DNA of 64,000 nt from Siphonodentalium dalli (GCA_032622095.1 CP136066.1:60482609-60546608); one strand, 5' to 3'. Positions 32,963 to 45,202 are shown, numbered from the stretch's first letter. Notes: a model not told the origin generated them from the letters alone. Numbers and translations: made by a program.

Positions 32963-34553
32963 TATGAAAAACGCTAGCTGTTATAGCCCGATGTGCGGTT
33001 TACTGATGCCTGCACCATGGTTTACCGCCCGCAGCAGGGATTATAGGATAGGCATAAAGAAATGTTTGTAATTTGGTTTGTTCGTACAATTTGTAAATGA
33101 GTTATGCTCCTTGGTTTGCACACACAAAACACCCAATTTTACCATTTTTTTTTTTTTACTAAAATTTTACTATTTTCAACCCAGAAAAAAAGTCATCGCT
33201 GCAATTTCAAAATATAGTCTTGCAAGTGCAGATGACAAAAATAAAGGGCGAGAATCTGGCTATTTTCTTTATATGGTAACCCGTCACACAGAGATGGCTG
33301 GAACTGAATACGAAAAATAATATTCAAATTTTGCACTTTTTTTGTAAAATAATTAAACCATCAAACCAGTAATGTTACATTCACCACATGCTACATGTAC
33401 ACTGGCAGTTATTCTCATCAGACCACCAGATACTTATTTTTCGCAACACATGAAATCATATATCGCTACCAAATGTTCACATCACAGAGAGAACGAGGAG
33501 GGTTTTGGGAGTGCGTGTTTGAACTTACCTACTTTTCAACAGGTTAGAAATCTCATGCAAGAAATACAGTAATGCCCTAAATAATCGACTCCTTGTATCC
33601 ATACAAGCTTACGTTAGCCAGCCAAGTAGTCAAACATACATGTCTACATTCGTTCCACTCTGTATTCCGTCTTTTAAAAAATCCTCCTTATGCGACTTGC
33701 CGAAAACCGCCGCAGACAACAACTTAATCGTAATGTCGTTGCGATTTTTATTTTCGTTGTTTGACTAAACCTTGAACTTAACGAATAATTGATGATGGAA
33801 CCCCACTAAACCAAAGTTATTTGCAGTATAAAAGTCCACTCAATGAGTACCGATACCGACCCGGTTTGCGGTACTGAACACCAGTACGGAACCGTTACCG
33901 AAAGTTGTGGTACCGTCAGTACATTGGCAACCCTGGTACCATATCTATGGTCCCAAAGTGTTTAGTAAATGTTTCCCTTCTGGGAAGTTTCTATATCCCC
34001 TAATTTGCAGAAGATAAATTGCATAATTGAGGTGACTAATGGGTGAACATCACCAACTTCAACTGGGGATCTTCATTCTGATCATAGGTCTCCCATAACA
34101 GTTGAGGCCAAAGCAGAATGAGGTTCCCACAGGGTAAATTTGGTGATGCTAGCCTGCCGTAAGGGATATGGGCTCTTTCACGTTAAAGGTTGACCACAAG
34201 TGGCCAAATAGGGTGCAAAAAAGTGTTTTTCAAATTACTTTTTATTCATTAATTCATGTTAGGAACATCATACTGGATGATCTGGATCGTGAACTAAACT
34301 TTCAGAGCAGGAGCAAGTGTATTTTGATTTTTAAGGCTTGGTCTATGCAGGATTCCCTCAAAATTGAAAATGCTGAACAACTAATTTCTAATGTCTGAAT
34401 TTTAACTATTATGCATCTGTTTCCGGGACGATATCACATGACATTGAGCATTGAACAATCAGAGAACATATATGTCAAAATTACTGGAAAAATCTTTGAA
34501 TTTCCATATTTTTTAAATTTATATGTAAATTAAGAACTCTTAATATTCATATT

Positions 34554-35875
34554 TAGAGCTGAAACGGTTAGACGGATAACCGGTTAGCATCCGGTTAGCG
34601 ACGTAACCAGTTAGAAAAAAATGAACCGGACGTAACCGCATCCCGTTGTCAGTTGAATGTGAATAATCCTCAAAATATTAGGTTAAATGATGCAAAAACT
34701 AATACTAAATCCTGTGTCCCCGATAGTAGTAGTGGTACACACGGTAGTATCATATACTTAGTAGCAATTCTCGAACTGTCTGGAAGTGTCGGCGACCTTC
34801 AATCAATTCCGACCCTTTGAAGTTTTCTCTATCTTCCGACAAAAGCATGTGTGCAGTCACTGTGTAGGCCTATCAAGTCTGCATACACACAAGGAAGTGA
34901 CAACGTAAAAGTGGCGTTGTGTGGCAATGCGTGCTTTCGTAACTTAATAGTTAATACTGCACGAAGCAACATGGATTCAAATTGGAATCACACCACGACA
35001 TACTAAAACTGTTTTACAGTGGGGTTATAAAAACTATGTAAGTCGACAAAGTTTGAAGATTGAGATCAGCTGCACAATGTCTTCACTCTTCCCGTTCTTC
35101 CTCCCTGTTGTGATCTAATATGATCAATTCAATTGAGTGACCAAACAGACATCGTAGTTGAAGCAACCCAAAACTTCTTCAATGATCTTCCCTTTTATCA
35201 AGGAAATTGATGCTCCATGCTACTCTGTAACTGGTTGTGCTTGTGGGACTAATTGACACTCAATTTGGCAGTAATTGCTATATGTTAAGTGATTGCATAC
35301 TAAAACCGAAACCGAGGGTTTTTTACCAAAAGTTTACAAAAAAACCAAAACGTAAATTCTATAACCTCCCAACACTAGTGTCCGCGATCATGATACCGAC
35401 GAATAGCTCGAATACTGAATAGGACTGCGAGTCTGACCTAACTGACCTTCCTTTTTGTTCTATAGTTATTACTTTCTTGTCTTTATATATAATTCATTGG
35501 AGGATATACCAATGATGATAATGATATATTACAGATCTTTAATATATAGTTTTGTTACTCATTTTACCAATACCCATACTATTGTTACTCGTTTAACAAA
35601 TGCCCCAACATATGCTGATCACGGCAAATAAGCGATCCCCCCCCTGCCATTCACAAATTTCACTTGCTCATTCCCCATCACGAGAGCCAGCAAAAGAACA
35701 GTGAATGCTTTTTTGGAATATCGTTAAATGCCGTGAATAAGGTCTTTATTTCAGCTACTATTTCTCACCTAGGTTTGTCCCTGGAGCATGGCATAATGTC
35801 GACATAATTAGTGTGAGAGAAGTCCGCTAGAAATTAGTGGTTAACCGGTTAAATGGGTCAACCATTTCAGCTCTA
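34554..35875. mobile_element. 1.3-kb hAT-like non-autonomous element, copy A
   Basis: 8-bp TSD TTCATATT on both sides (34546-34553, 35876-35883). Ends TAGAGCTGAAACGGTTAGAC and GTCAACCATTTCAGCTCTA are inverted; AACCGGTTAG repeats occur inside both ends. No transposase domain recognised. Copy B: 53015-54378, where the right end retains an additional stretch of AACCGGTTA repeats missing in copy A. Confidence 0.88.
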
Positions 35876-36282
35876 TTCATATTCCCTAATTGTTATTCTC
35901 TGATAATAGAAAGATGCTTCAGTAGTGTAAAGATTTTACTTCTCAAGGAAGTGCATGCTTCAATGATTGTAATATTGAAAGCATTTAAAAAATCGGACAA
36001 AAATTTACTCAATAAGAGCATATTTAAAAATTGCCAATTTCCACTGACTTATTCTCGGAGAGGACACACTTTTTTAACATTCATTCACTGTAGACATCAG
36101 AGTCTTGTAACTCAATCATAGAAAGATTGCCCATTTTCATTGTCTTGTTATATATTTTAGAGAACTGGAATAGACCTGTCAAACTGAGAAATGAGAAGAT
36201 AAACATATTGAGACACTTGGAAACATGACTCGACAAATGATAAGTTGGGGCAAAATCTGTTGTCTCATAACCGGTTTTTGTG

Positions 36283-36690
36283 TACCCATACCATAGTATG
36301 GTACACGTAATGTTGATGTTCAGATTGACCACTCATCGTCCGTCCGTCTCTATCTGTACGTAGACATTTTACGCACAGTGCGATAACTCAAACATTTTCT
36401 ATCCAATCGGAACCAAATTTGTACGAGTTTCTCATCCCAAAATGCAGGATGAGTTTGAAAATGGGTTTGATCCGATTGTGAAATAGAGGTATGGGCCTTT
36501 TTCGACTTAGAATTCACACATTCTGTGATGACTCAAACATGTTTTTATCTGATTGGAACCAAATATTTTGGTTTATGATTTCACAGCCCAAAATACAGAT
36601 CAAGTTCGAACATGGGTTTGATCCATTTTTTTTACTGGAGTTATGGCCCTTTTTCGACTTACAATTATTAAGATGTGAGGTTTACTGATT
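36283..36690. repeat. ~160-bp tandem repeat with ACCATACCATAGTATGG end, copy A
   Basis: Begins with the palindrome CCATACCATAGTATGG, then CGTCCGTCCGTC and two units of GGTTTGATCC...GGGCCTTTTTCGACTT. The same family is inverted at 60630-61192. Copy B: about 54786-55192. Confidence 0.7.
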
Positions 36691-37204
36691 AATACAGGGT
36701 TTACTATATAAGAGACAAGAGACACCTGAGACAAGGCGAATTATCGAAATAGAGTTAGTTTTAGCTGTCATATGTTAGCCCTATTACAATATATTCAGAT
36801 TTGAACCCTTTCCAACATTTGTTCCCCTTCATTACATTTGTAAAAGCTGTGGAGACTCGTGTACATGTATACATATACATGCATATGGAAAATACATTGG
36901 CCTATAAACAATATTTACATGTACCCTGACCTTGTAAGCCAGTGCATTCTCTTACATGTATATGTATATATGCAAGGCTCCCTATGGGAGACTCGCATAT
37001 ATAAAAGAATTCACCAGGATAACTCCCCCACCCACCCCCAAGAAAGCAACTAACAAACTTGCTTAGATGCACGAAGAAGGTTATCGTTGGCGTCCATCCG
37101 CGTATATCACAAATCTGGGCCTATTAGGATTTGAACCAGCTTCACCATCGTTGGGCTTTTTACTGTATGTTGGAATAATTTGTGATACACCTAACCAACA
37201 GTCA

Positions 37205-37500
37205 CTGACATTTGCAGAATGAGGTCCCCAAAGGGTGAATTTAGTAACGCTACCATGCACAGCAGTTGGCATCACTATATTCACCCTCTGGAGACCTCAT
37301 TCTGCTTACTCTCAGGTGCCTAATAATCGTGACGGCCTAATGATAGTAATGGATGGTGATTTATGCTGAAAATAATAATAGTGATGGCGATTTCACTCTA
37401 TGTCCCAATGCCAAATAATAGTGATCATTGGGAATTTTCTCCAAAATTAATAATCTTACTGACACTATTACTAGGCACCTGAGAGTAGGCCTCATCTTCT
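37205..37500. mobile_element. GAGGTCCCC palindromic repeat carrying a nested element, copy A
   Basis: CATTTGCAGAATGAGGTCCC ... GAGACCTCATTCTGCTTA, then the nested 37309-37485 element, then GGCCTCATCTTCTCTGGAAA continuing the family spacer. Copy B: about 55868-56165. Confidence 0.8.
37309..37485. mobile_element. 177-bp TA-flanked MITE nested in a GAGGTCCCC repeat
   Basis: TA on both sides (37307-37308, 37486-37487), ends CTCTCAGGTGCCTAATAATC and ATTACTAGGCACCTGAGAG. The interior has several AATAGTGAT motifs. TA target and inverted ends suggest a Tc1/mariner-type MITE. The family occurs at this locus only, in both copies. Confidence 0.82.
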
Positions 37501-37526
37501 CTGGAAAGCATCTTTATTATCATATA

Positions 37527-37739
37527 CAGTAATGCTCTAATTAATCGACCTCTTAACCAAAGCAGAATTATGGGTAACTTTTCAGGATTTAGTCGGGAAT
37601 ATGGCTTGTTGCCATTCATCGGAAAGCTCTCGGGGAGAGCTTTCCGATGAATGTCAACAAGCCGTATTTCCGACTAAATCCTGAAAAGTTACCCATAATT
37701 CTGCTGTGGTTAAGGGGTTGATTAATTAGGGCATTACTG
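37527..37739. mobile_element. Full-length CAGTAATGCTC hairpin with TA TSD, copy A
   Basis: 213 bp, TA at 37525-37526 and 37740-37741, arms of about 100 bp around CTCTCGGGGAGAG. Copy B: 56189-56401, equally intact. Confidence 0.92.
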
Positions 37740-37923
37740 TATGGGAGCTCAAATCTGCATCTAGGTCTCCCATAGTAGATGAGGACATGAAGAATGAGTC
37801 AACTAGGGAACATCCCTAAATTCACCCTCCAGGGACCTTATTCTGCAAATGTCCGGCACCATATTCAGCATGCTTTGTACCATGTGATGTAATAGTACAG
37901 CTATCCTTAAAGTAATACCGGTA

Positions 37924-38437
37924 TCTCATATATATTTTGAAGACCTCTGTTTGTTTGTCTGTTTGTCTGTATGTTTGTCTGTCATTGATACAAATCTACG
38001 ATTCTCGACCGATCGGGACGAAACTTGGTACGTGTGTGTAGTTTGACCAGGCGGTCGACCTTGTCGTATTGGCGAGCCCGTGCGGCGCCCGCTTCGCGCA
38101 TGCGCAGACGAGATCTCGGAAACGGGTGGAGCTATCGACTTGAAATTTGCTATGTGAATGTATCTTGCCCCGGATACAAATTTTATCGGGTCGCCGAGCC
38201 CGTGCGACGCCAGCTTCGCGCATGCGCAGACCAGATCTCAGAAACGGGTGGAGCTATCGACTTGAAATTTGGTATGTGAATGTAACTTGCCCCGGATACG
38301 AATTTTATCGGGTCGCCGAGCCCGTGCGACGCCAGCTTCGCGCATGCGCAGACCAGATCTCGGAAATGGGTGGAGCTATCGATTTGATTGAAATTTCGTT
38401 TTTGAATAGCCCGGACAACGTCGGGCTCATCGGCTAG
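37924..38437. mobile_element. Non-autonomous Helitron-like element with 122-bp GC-rich repeats, copy A
   Basis: Starts TCTCATATATATTTTGAAGA after an A and ends with a hairpin AGCCCGGACAACGTCGGGCT, then CATCGG and CTAG before a T: the expected Helitron layout (5' TC, 3' hairpin then CTRR, inserted between A and T, no TSD). Inside are about three units with period 122 bp (GCGCATGCGCAGA, GGGTGGAGCTATCGA) of much higher GC than the surroundings. Open frames here arise from the repeat and are not genes. Copy B: 56586-57091. Confidence 0.75.
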
Positions 38438-38456
38438 TATCATATAATCTAGTTTC

Positions 38457-38700
38457 ACCCCGGTAATACCGCAGTAACCACCAGCACTGCGTTAATGTTA
38501 CGGTCTGGTTACCACTTCAAAACTGCGATGCATCCTGGATTTAAAGCAACTAAAAACAAATTTCAAACAGAAATGTCATAATTACAACAATGTAGCACAC
38601 CATGAACTTGACATGACTTTGATGTTGCCGACATTGTTTCAGCTGTCAAATTATAAACTCCACCCATCGCCTGCTGTCAGGCCGCATTGATTGGCATTAC
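38457..38700. repeat. Dispersed repeat shared with 41465-41905
   Basis: CCCGGTAATACC, GATGCATC, AAACAGAAATGTCATAATTA, ACATTGTTTCAGCTGTCAAA and CTGGTGTCA-like blocks appear in both places in the same order. Copies flank the NTPase exon in copy A. Class unknown; the 41465 copy contains a further ~80-bp internal duplication. Confidence 0.65.
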
Positions 38701-38972
38701 AAATATGTGTATTAACTTAACGCTATCCTCATGGACATATTCTTTTTTTCAACTTTTGGTGTGACGACCCGCTAATAGACTGCAGTATCGTAACTGCACG
38801 CAGTGCACAGTACCGTAATTCCACCGCAGAGATCGTCTCGTTACCACTGTGGATACCGTATACTTCCGGTAATGCTGCGGTCATCACCAGAGTATCACCC
38901 CGTTTTTCAAGTCAAATACTTTGAGGATAGCGGTACTCAACATATTGTAATCAAAGTAATGGTATAACTCAC

Positions 38973-39483
38973 TTTTTCCAGTTCCATAACTATCTGTGTG
39001 AGTCGTCTCATGGAATATTAAAACTGCTGGACCCAATGTTGAAACGGAATCTGTGACACCACATCTCTTAGCAACACTACGAAGTTCTTCAGAGAAATGT
39101 CTCATATAAGCCACAGAGGCGTCACTCAAAAATGAGAACATATCATTGTGCAACCGTTCCGCTCGAGTTCTGTATATAACAATATCTGTTATAGCAAGAA
39201 CTTTTAATAGAAGCCTCGTCCGTTGATTTTGGTTGGATGTCACACCAAGCAAGCCCTCGGTGTCAATCACTACCGTTCGGTTAATTGGGTCATAAGATGC
39301 CCAAACCCCGAGCGTGCACGAAGCCTGATGAGCAGATTCGGGAAACACCTGCTTCCCTCCAAAAAATGTGTGGTTTAATGTGTGTGATTTTCCGTCGCCT
39401 GTGTTGCCAAATATAGCGACTATCTTGACTTTTGTATCTTTATCACAGCCTAACTTTATCACAAAATTTTCAGAGCTGTCAAC
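38973..39483 (-). CDS. ZFYVE1: ZFYVE1 exon: P-loop NTPase domain, copy A
   Basis: A 511-nt exon from acceptor ATTTCCAG to a strong donor (AAAA/GTGAGT): 170 codons plus one base. It starts VDSSENFVIKL. Walker A is GNTGDGKS at exon residues 26-33, followed by HTLNHTFFGGKQVF; the DTEG motif is at 74-77, then QRTRLLLKVLAITDIVIYRT and LGPAVLIFHET. This is the nucleotide-binding domain of ZFYVE1/DFCP1, reported to hydrolyse nucleotide and act on omegasomes. The open frame continues past the donor to 38884, but homology and splice phase place the exon end at 38973. Confidence 0.95.
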
Positions 39484-40667
39484 CTGGAAATATAAAGTAA
39501 GTCATCAGTGATATGAGCCCAATACTATTAAAAGGGGCGCATTAAAATCAGAGGTTCTTGGTTGTTCCCGATAGACTTGCCATGATTATTCGATTAACCT
39601 TCGATGGTTATTTACTTTCGTTGACAAATCGCTGAAGAGCGGGGCAGGTATGGTTGTGTATGTAAGCAGGACTATGCACCGATGTCATACCTGTAAGTAA
39701 CAGCTAGTTAACCATGTATGCAGTGCAATTTATCACCCAGGGGTCGACTTAATTTAAAAAAAATTGGATAGCATTTTGCAGTAATGGGTAGATTATGTAT
39801 AGCATTCCCTACCAATACGTGTACATGTTTTTCATTGTAAAATGGTTAGCAGAAATTGGAAATTGCAGTGCAAATGGCGATGTGAATCCCGTTAAATTGA
39901 GCCCTGCCACCAGACAGCATGTTCTCTCATCAGACTATTCACTTCCAATGTGGCTTACTGTGCCTTTGATGTCGCGCCAAGATTTGCTTTACCTGATGCA
40001 ATTTTGCACATTTACTGTCACGGCATGTGTGCAGTTTGCAGACACATCTGGCTCATAGGCAATTCTGGGTAGTATTTAATAGTAAGGGCATGTGTATAAC
40101 TACATCAGGATGAATGAGAGCATGAGTATTCCCCTTAAAACACTGAACACTGACAGTTTATAACTGTGTTCAGAGTTGATCTAAAGTAGTCATCGTAATT
40201 TTGCATTTATCACTTGTTTACATGTACATGGATGTAATTTAGGGCACAAATATGAACAATTAATTGACCAACCATAGACTATAATGGTCGATAAGTCGAT
40301 TCCGAAAACTAATAGTTGTGGCAACCTTAGTTCCCGAATGGCAGGTTACCAAGACTGAATGAACACCGCGAAAGGTCATTGATGATTCAAAAACAGAGAA
40401 CTGGCTCGGGAGCACCATGTCATTATGATCATGGCAGGGACCAGCTTAGAGGGTGACTTAGGAGACATCTTCTCCCTAAAATGCACCACTTCTCCCTATT
40501 TTTGTCCCTGTGAGAAGTGACTTCTCTCTCATACTGTAATGCCCTAATTAATCGACTCCTTAACCAAATCAGAATTATGGGTAATTTTTCAGGATTTAGT
40601 CCGAAACAAAAAATGCAAAATGACATGAGAAATTCAACTGAAGTCTGTTCACATAGTATGGGTTTTT

Positions 40668-40749
40668 ACCTACCCGAAGCCAACCATATCCCATGAGACC
40701 GAAGGCATTCGGTCTCATAGCAGTCATGGGATACGGCTGGCTGAGGGTA
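40668..40749. repeat. Short imperfect palindrome (about 80 bp), copy A
   Basis: TACCCGAAGCCAACCATATC ... GATACGGCTGGCTGAGGGTA with centre GACCGAAGGCATTCGGTC. Copy B: about 61256-61339. Probably a tiny MITE. Confidence 0.6.
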
Positions 40750-40859
40750 CAGTAATGCCATAGATAATCGACTCCTTAACCACAGCAGAATTATGGGTAA
40801 TTTTCAGGATTTAGTCGGAAATATGGCTTGTTGCCATTCATCGGAAAGCACTCACTGAG

Positions 40860-41318
40860 GCTGATGGGGTCATTGTCACAAGGCATTGATCACATTCATA
40901 GCCAGCTTTTTAAATCGATCACAAATGTAGCCAGCTTTTCTATGGTGATCATATTTGTAGCCAGCTTTTCATATTCATGCGAGCCTCAATGAACAAGATT
41001 AGGTGAAGCTTATTGTTCTGAGTTTATGGATGAAAAACAACTTGAATTTTAATTGATATTAGTTCATCTAATAATCTAACGTTTCTGATCAATGTCGTTA
41101 GAATACTCGAATTATATTCCAATATAAGTTGATAAACGAAGACAGTTTTGGAGAATGATGTCGACATTTTAGTCATGAGCACGATGACGTCATATTTCGC
41201 GCCATATAAAGCATGCAATTAGAAAAGCTGGCTACGAATGTGATCGCCTGTGAAAAAAGCTGGCTACATTTACTGGCTACGAATGTGACCAGAGCCTTGT
41301 GACAATGACCCCATCAGC
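40860..41318. mobile_element. Mutator-like MITE nested in a hairpin element, copy A
   Basis: Ends GCTGATGGGGTCATTGTCAC and GTGACAATGACCCCATCAGC. The left 9-bp TSD CTCACTGAG (40851-40859) is present, but the right flank is CTAGCAATT, so the right TSD and the right arm of the host hairpin are missing. Long sub-terminal inverted repeats contain GTAGCCAGCTTTT. Confidence 0.85.
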
Positions 41319-43069
41319 CTAGCAATTATTTCATGTGTCTATTTTGCATCATTAATTTAAGAGCATACACGTAAATGTCATGGTTTGCCCTGATGTGCCC
41401 AATTTACACTAATCTAAAGGACTGATGGGTCAACAATTACACATAGATCCTTAAAGTAATTGACCAGCTACCGGTATAATGTGGTGTCACCCCCGGTAAT
41501 ACCATGGTAACATACCACGGTAACCACCAACACTACATTAAGGTTAACGGTTTAAAACTGTGATGCATCAGGGATTTAAAGCAATTAAAGGCAAAATTTC
41601 AAACAGAAATGTCATACTTACATCAGTAAACATGTTACTAAAATGTGATGTGGGATGCATCGGGGATTTAAAGCAATTAAAGGCAAAATTTCAAACAGAA
41701 ATGTCATAATTACATCAGTAAACATGTTACTAAAAAATCACGTGCACTTTTTGTGAATGACATGATTGTTCTTCATTGTTGAGTACCCCACAATGTAGCA
41801 TGCCATGAACTTTACACTCATGACTTTGAAGTTGCCTACATTGTTTCAGCTGTCAAATTATAAAATCCACCCATTGCCTGGTGTCAAGCCACTTTGATTG
41901 GCATTGCAGATGGGTCAATATTGAAAAAAGTTTGCAAAATGGTGTTACTTTGGTTGACATGAACACATGTCAGTTAGCACACGAATAACCTGGAATAATT
42001 GTATTTATTTGTGATGGTGGTATCATCAGGGGTTCCTTGAAAGTATTATAAGTGAATTTATTGAGATTCCAAATTTATTCCAAGCACATAATTTGAGCCA
42101 CATACCAGTTTTACTGATGTTACTGGTCATACCAACCTAATTTCATGAGAAATTATTAAGATAAATATATGGCAAATGATTCATATTAATTATTTTTAAT
42201 TGTCACAAAACTCTGCTCTTTCTGAAATAAATCACCAAAATATGTGACAAGACATCAAATTTCAGATTTGTGCTTGTTTTGCACCGTTACTGATTTCTAA
42301 GTCATTGGCAAGCCTTGAAATAGGGTGTCTGTCATTTGCAGAATGAGGTCCCCAGAGGGTGAATTTGGTGATGCTTGCCTGCTATGCGGGGTAGCATCAC
42401 TAAATTCACCCTCTGGGGACATCATTCTGCAAATGACAGACACCTAATTTCAAGGCTTGTCATTGGTGTTACCACATTGATAATCCTCATTAATATTATG
42501 AGAGGAATCAGTCTAGGGTAAGAAACCATCACTGGTTGGTAGAATATTTCAAGGTAATTGCTTGGAAAGTTAAATTGGTGGCATCAACTGTTTATATTTT
42601 TTTTAATTTATTACAGATCTTCAAGTATGTTAATTGCTTGCCATTGGTGTTACCGCAATATGGTAAAATATCTGTTATAGAACAAAACGGATTTATATGC
42701 ATTTTTATACATTAAATGATTCTTTGAAACAAAATTGAAAAATGGCAAACAAAATTCATTGACTTCTGTCGGAAAATTTCATTTTACCTAAAAAATGTCA
42801 TTGGTGTTACCGTCATTGGTGTTACCCTCAAAAAAGTAACACCAATGACATCATAATGAGAAATCATCATAATTCGTTTTTCAGTTGCAAATGAAATAGT
42901 CTCATAGATATTTTCAGGGTTTTGGATCTCCATCTACAAAAACAAATCAATTTTGATTTTTCATTTACTATTACTTTTGTAAAACTGAAAGAACCTAGAA
43001 TTTGTTTAAATAATACATGATCATGTTTTTGGATAAACGGATAACAACTATGGATAAAAAAAACCTTCG
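41319..43069. other. Right flank of copy A up to the gap
   Basis: No exon recognised. Apart from the dispersed repeat 41465-41905 and the element 42309-42459, the stretch 42640-42850 repeats the phrase CATTGGTGTTACC several times. There is no counterpart to the right of copy B. Confidence 0.7.
42309..42459. mobile_element. Short single-palindrome GAGGTCCCC element
   Basis: 151 bp, near-perfect hairpin from CAAGCCTTGAAATAGGGTGT to its complement ending TTTCAAGGCTTG. Flanks GTCATTGG (left) and TCATTGG (right) fit an 8-bp TSD with one base lost. Gives the minimal form of this family. Confidence 0.88.
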
Positions 43070-43169
43070 NNNNNNNNNNNNNNNNNNNNNNNNNNNNNNN
43101 NNNNNNNNNNNNNNNNNNNNNNNNNNNNNNNNNNNNNNNNNNNNNNNNNNNNNNNNNNNNNNNNNNNNN
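43070..43169. other. Assembly gap of exactly 100 N
   Basis: A run of 100 N, a common placeholder length for a scaffold join of unknown size. It lies directly before copy B of the long duplication, which supports an assembly cause for that duplication. Confidence 0.99.
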
Positions 43170-44528
43170 TCAGTAATTGATTTTAATCTTTAATTGCTTT
43201 TAATTATAAAGAAGATTATAGAATTTTATGAGTTTCTATTTGTTTTTATGTTATAAATATATATACCTAAATAAAACAGTAATAAAACTACAGCTACTGT
43301 GAGACACATTCATGTTATATGAAATAATACAATGCGTTGAACAGCTGACAAATCATCAAAGGTCATATTCATCTAAGCTATATCAATTGTGGTCTTCAAG
43401 AATGAAGAGCATTTCCTGTTAAAATAGAGTTTTCCCCCTCCAATTGTCCACAATGTACGAACAATGAGCAGACATTCATTTTCACTCAACAGCTGCACTT
43501 GTGAAGTGTCATTGTTTATACAGAATTTTCACTATCATGGCTTTGGGAGTGTGTGAAAATCGACAAAAATCAGAAGTAATTATTGGGCCGAATGCGGGAG
43601 TAATGTATGGTCTTCCGTATTTTGGGCGTTTTTCATATGGCAATCCGGGAGTCTCACGGACAATCCGTGAAACTTATAACAGCTCTGTGACCAGTCTATG
43701 TAAACATACACTCAGATTCAGACTGATACTGTCCACTATTTTTTATATGTGGGTATGTAGTTTACTTCAGACTGCTCTGTGACCAACAGCTCTTTGAAAT
43801 TGACACCCCATTATATACAATTTCAGTTTTTTAATTTTGTTTGAACATAGCAAAATATTCAAATCTGCCGAAGAATCTTTCACCAGATACATGTATTGGT
43901 TGGAAATTCAAACTATCGGAACAATTTCAACCTATTTTCCGTATGAAATTTCCAACTGTCGTTGATTCAAGCATGATATTTCCAACTGTTGAAAATACTG
44001 ACCTCCTGTCATTATAAATAACAGCTAATCTATTCTAAATATCATTCCAAACTACATATGTCACCGCCAAAGGCAAAATCATCCTCAATGTTCTGTGTCA
44101 CCCTCGGGCATATAAAGATATGTTGTAGTCTATGTATCTTTAGATGACCTAGTGATGTGAATATTCACATGCTAACATATCACGTAGGGCAAACAAATAA
44201 AATCAAAATAAGTGCTTCAAAATCTAACACACAAGCTTAGAAATAGTGCACCTGTCATTTGCAGAATGAGATCCCCAGAGGGTGAATTAAGTGACGCTAC
44301 CCCGAACAGTAGGCTAGCATCACTATATTCACCCACTGGGGACCTCATTCTGCTTAGTCCTCATCTTCTGAGAAGTCAAATTAACATGTTTTTAGTTCCT
44401 CCTCCCTCTGTTTAGTTTCAATACATGTACCGGTATCTCCTAATTTGCAGAAGATAAAATGAATAATCGAGGTGACTAATTGGTGAACATCACCAACTTC
44501 AACTTCAAAAGATTTTGAAAACGTTTTA

Positions 44529-44927
44529 TTAACCCTTTACCCAACAAACCGGCCAAAACCGGCCAAATAAAGCTTCAACAGCCTAAAATATCTTGGGTCT
44601 GTCTCAATAAATCCATACAAATATGGATATCATTGGAACCGGCTCATTGACCACATTGTGATAGTTACAGTTAGCCCTGTGCCAATGCATTCTCTTATAT
44701 ATGCGAGTCGACCATAGGTCGCCTCGCATATATAAGAGAATGCATTGGCCTAAAAAAAATCTGTTTTTAACACTTTTTACCATTTTTTCTTACATTCTTT
44801 AACAATTTTATAATTTTTAATGTGTTAAGCCAATGCATTCTCTTATATATGCGAGGCGACCTATGGTCGACTCGCATATATAAGAGAATGCATTGGCACA
44901 GGGCCATTCTGTTGGGTAAAGGGTTAA
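44529..44927. mobile_element. TTAA MITE in copy B
   Basis: TTAA at 44529-44532 and 44924-44927; flanks CGTTTTA and AGACATATTAT. Copy A has the empty TTAA at 25601-25604. Nearly the same sequence as 25181-25580. Confidence 0.93.
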
Positions 44928-45202
44928 AGACATATTATAGACTTGTTTGGGTGCATGGAACTCATAAGTTAGTACTCAGGCGCAGTTCCAACTGGGTGAA
45001 TGTAGAATTCTACTAACATCGCCGATAATCTCAAAGAAATCAACCATACAACTCCATAGAAAACATCATCTGAACTACGTGCAATTGTAAATATTTACAT
45101 CTCGATTCAGAACAAAACAATCTGCGATAAACTAGTGCAAATGATTTTGCCATTGAGCGTCATTGCATTTAACCAATGACGGGGTGTGTTGTAAATTTGG
45201 AC

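Larger units (their letters stand above)
24003..41318. repeat. Long direct duplication, copy A
   Basis: About 17.3 kb that matches 43170-61916 in order and orientation, with scattered substitutions (roughly 1-2 percent by eye) and discrete insertions or deletions at transposons. It carries the NTPase and following exon of ZFYVE1. On its right, similarity stops at the end of a 9-bp-TSD element (41318); on its left it runs to the point where copy B meets the N gap. Allelic haplotypes are the simplest explanation. Confidence 0.9.

Noticed and set aside
37996-38458. Overlapping Arg-rich open frames in the GC-rich repeats (also 56650-57112)
   Set aside because: They follow the 122-bp units of a Helitron-like element and are open on both strands because of base composition.
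38884-38972. Extension of the NTPase exon to the in-frame stop at 38884
   Set aside because: A strong AAAA/GTGAGT donor at 38973/38972 gives the correct phase for the next exon, and homology with ZFYVE1 ends there.
39795-40058. 87-codon plus-strand frame present in both copies
   Set aside because: No recognised domain, and the two copies already differ at two residues in 87, while the true exons show none.
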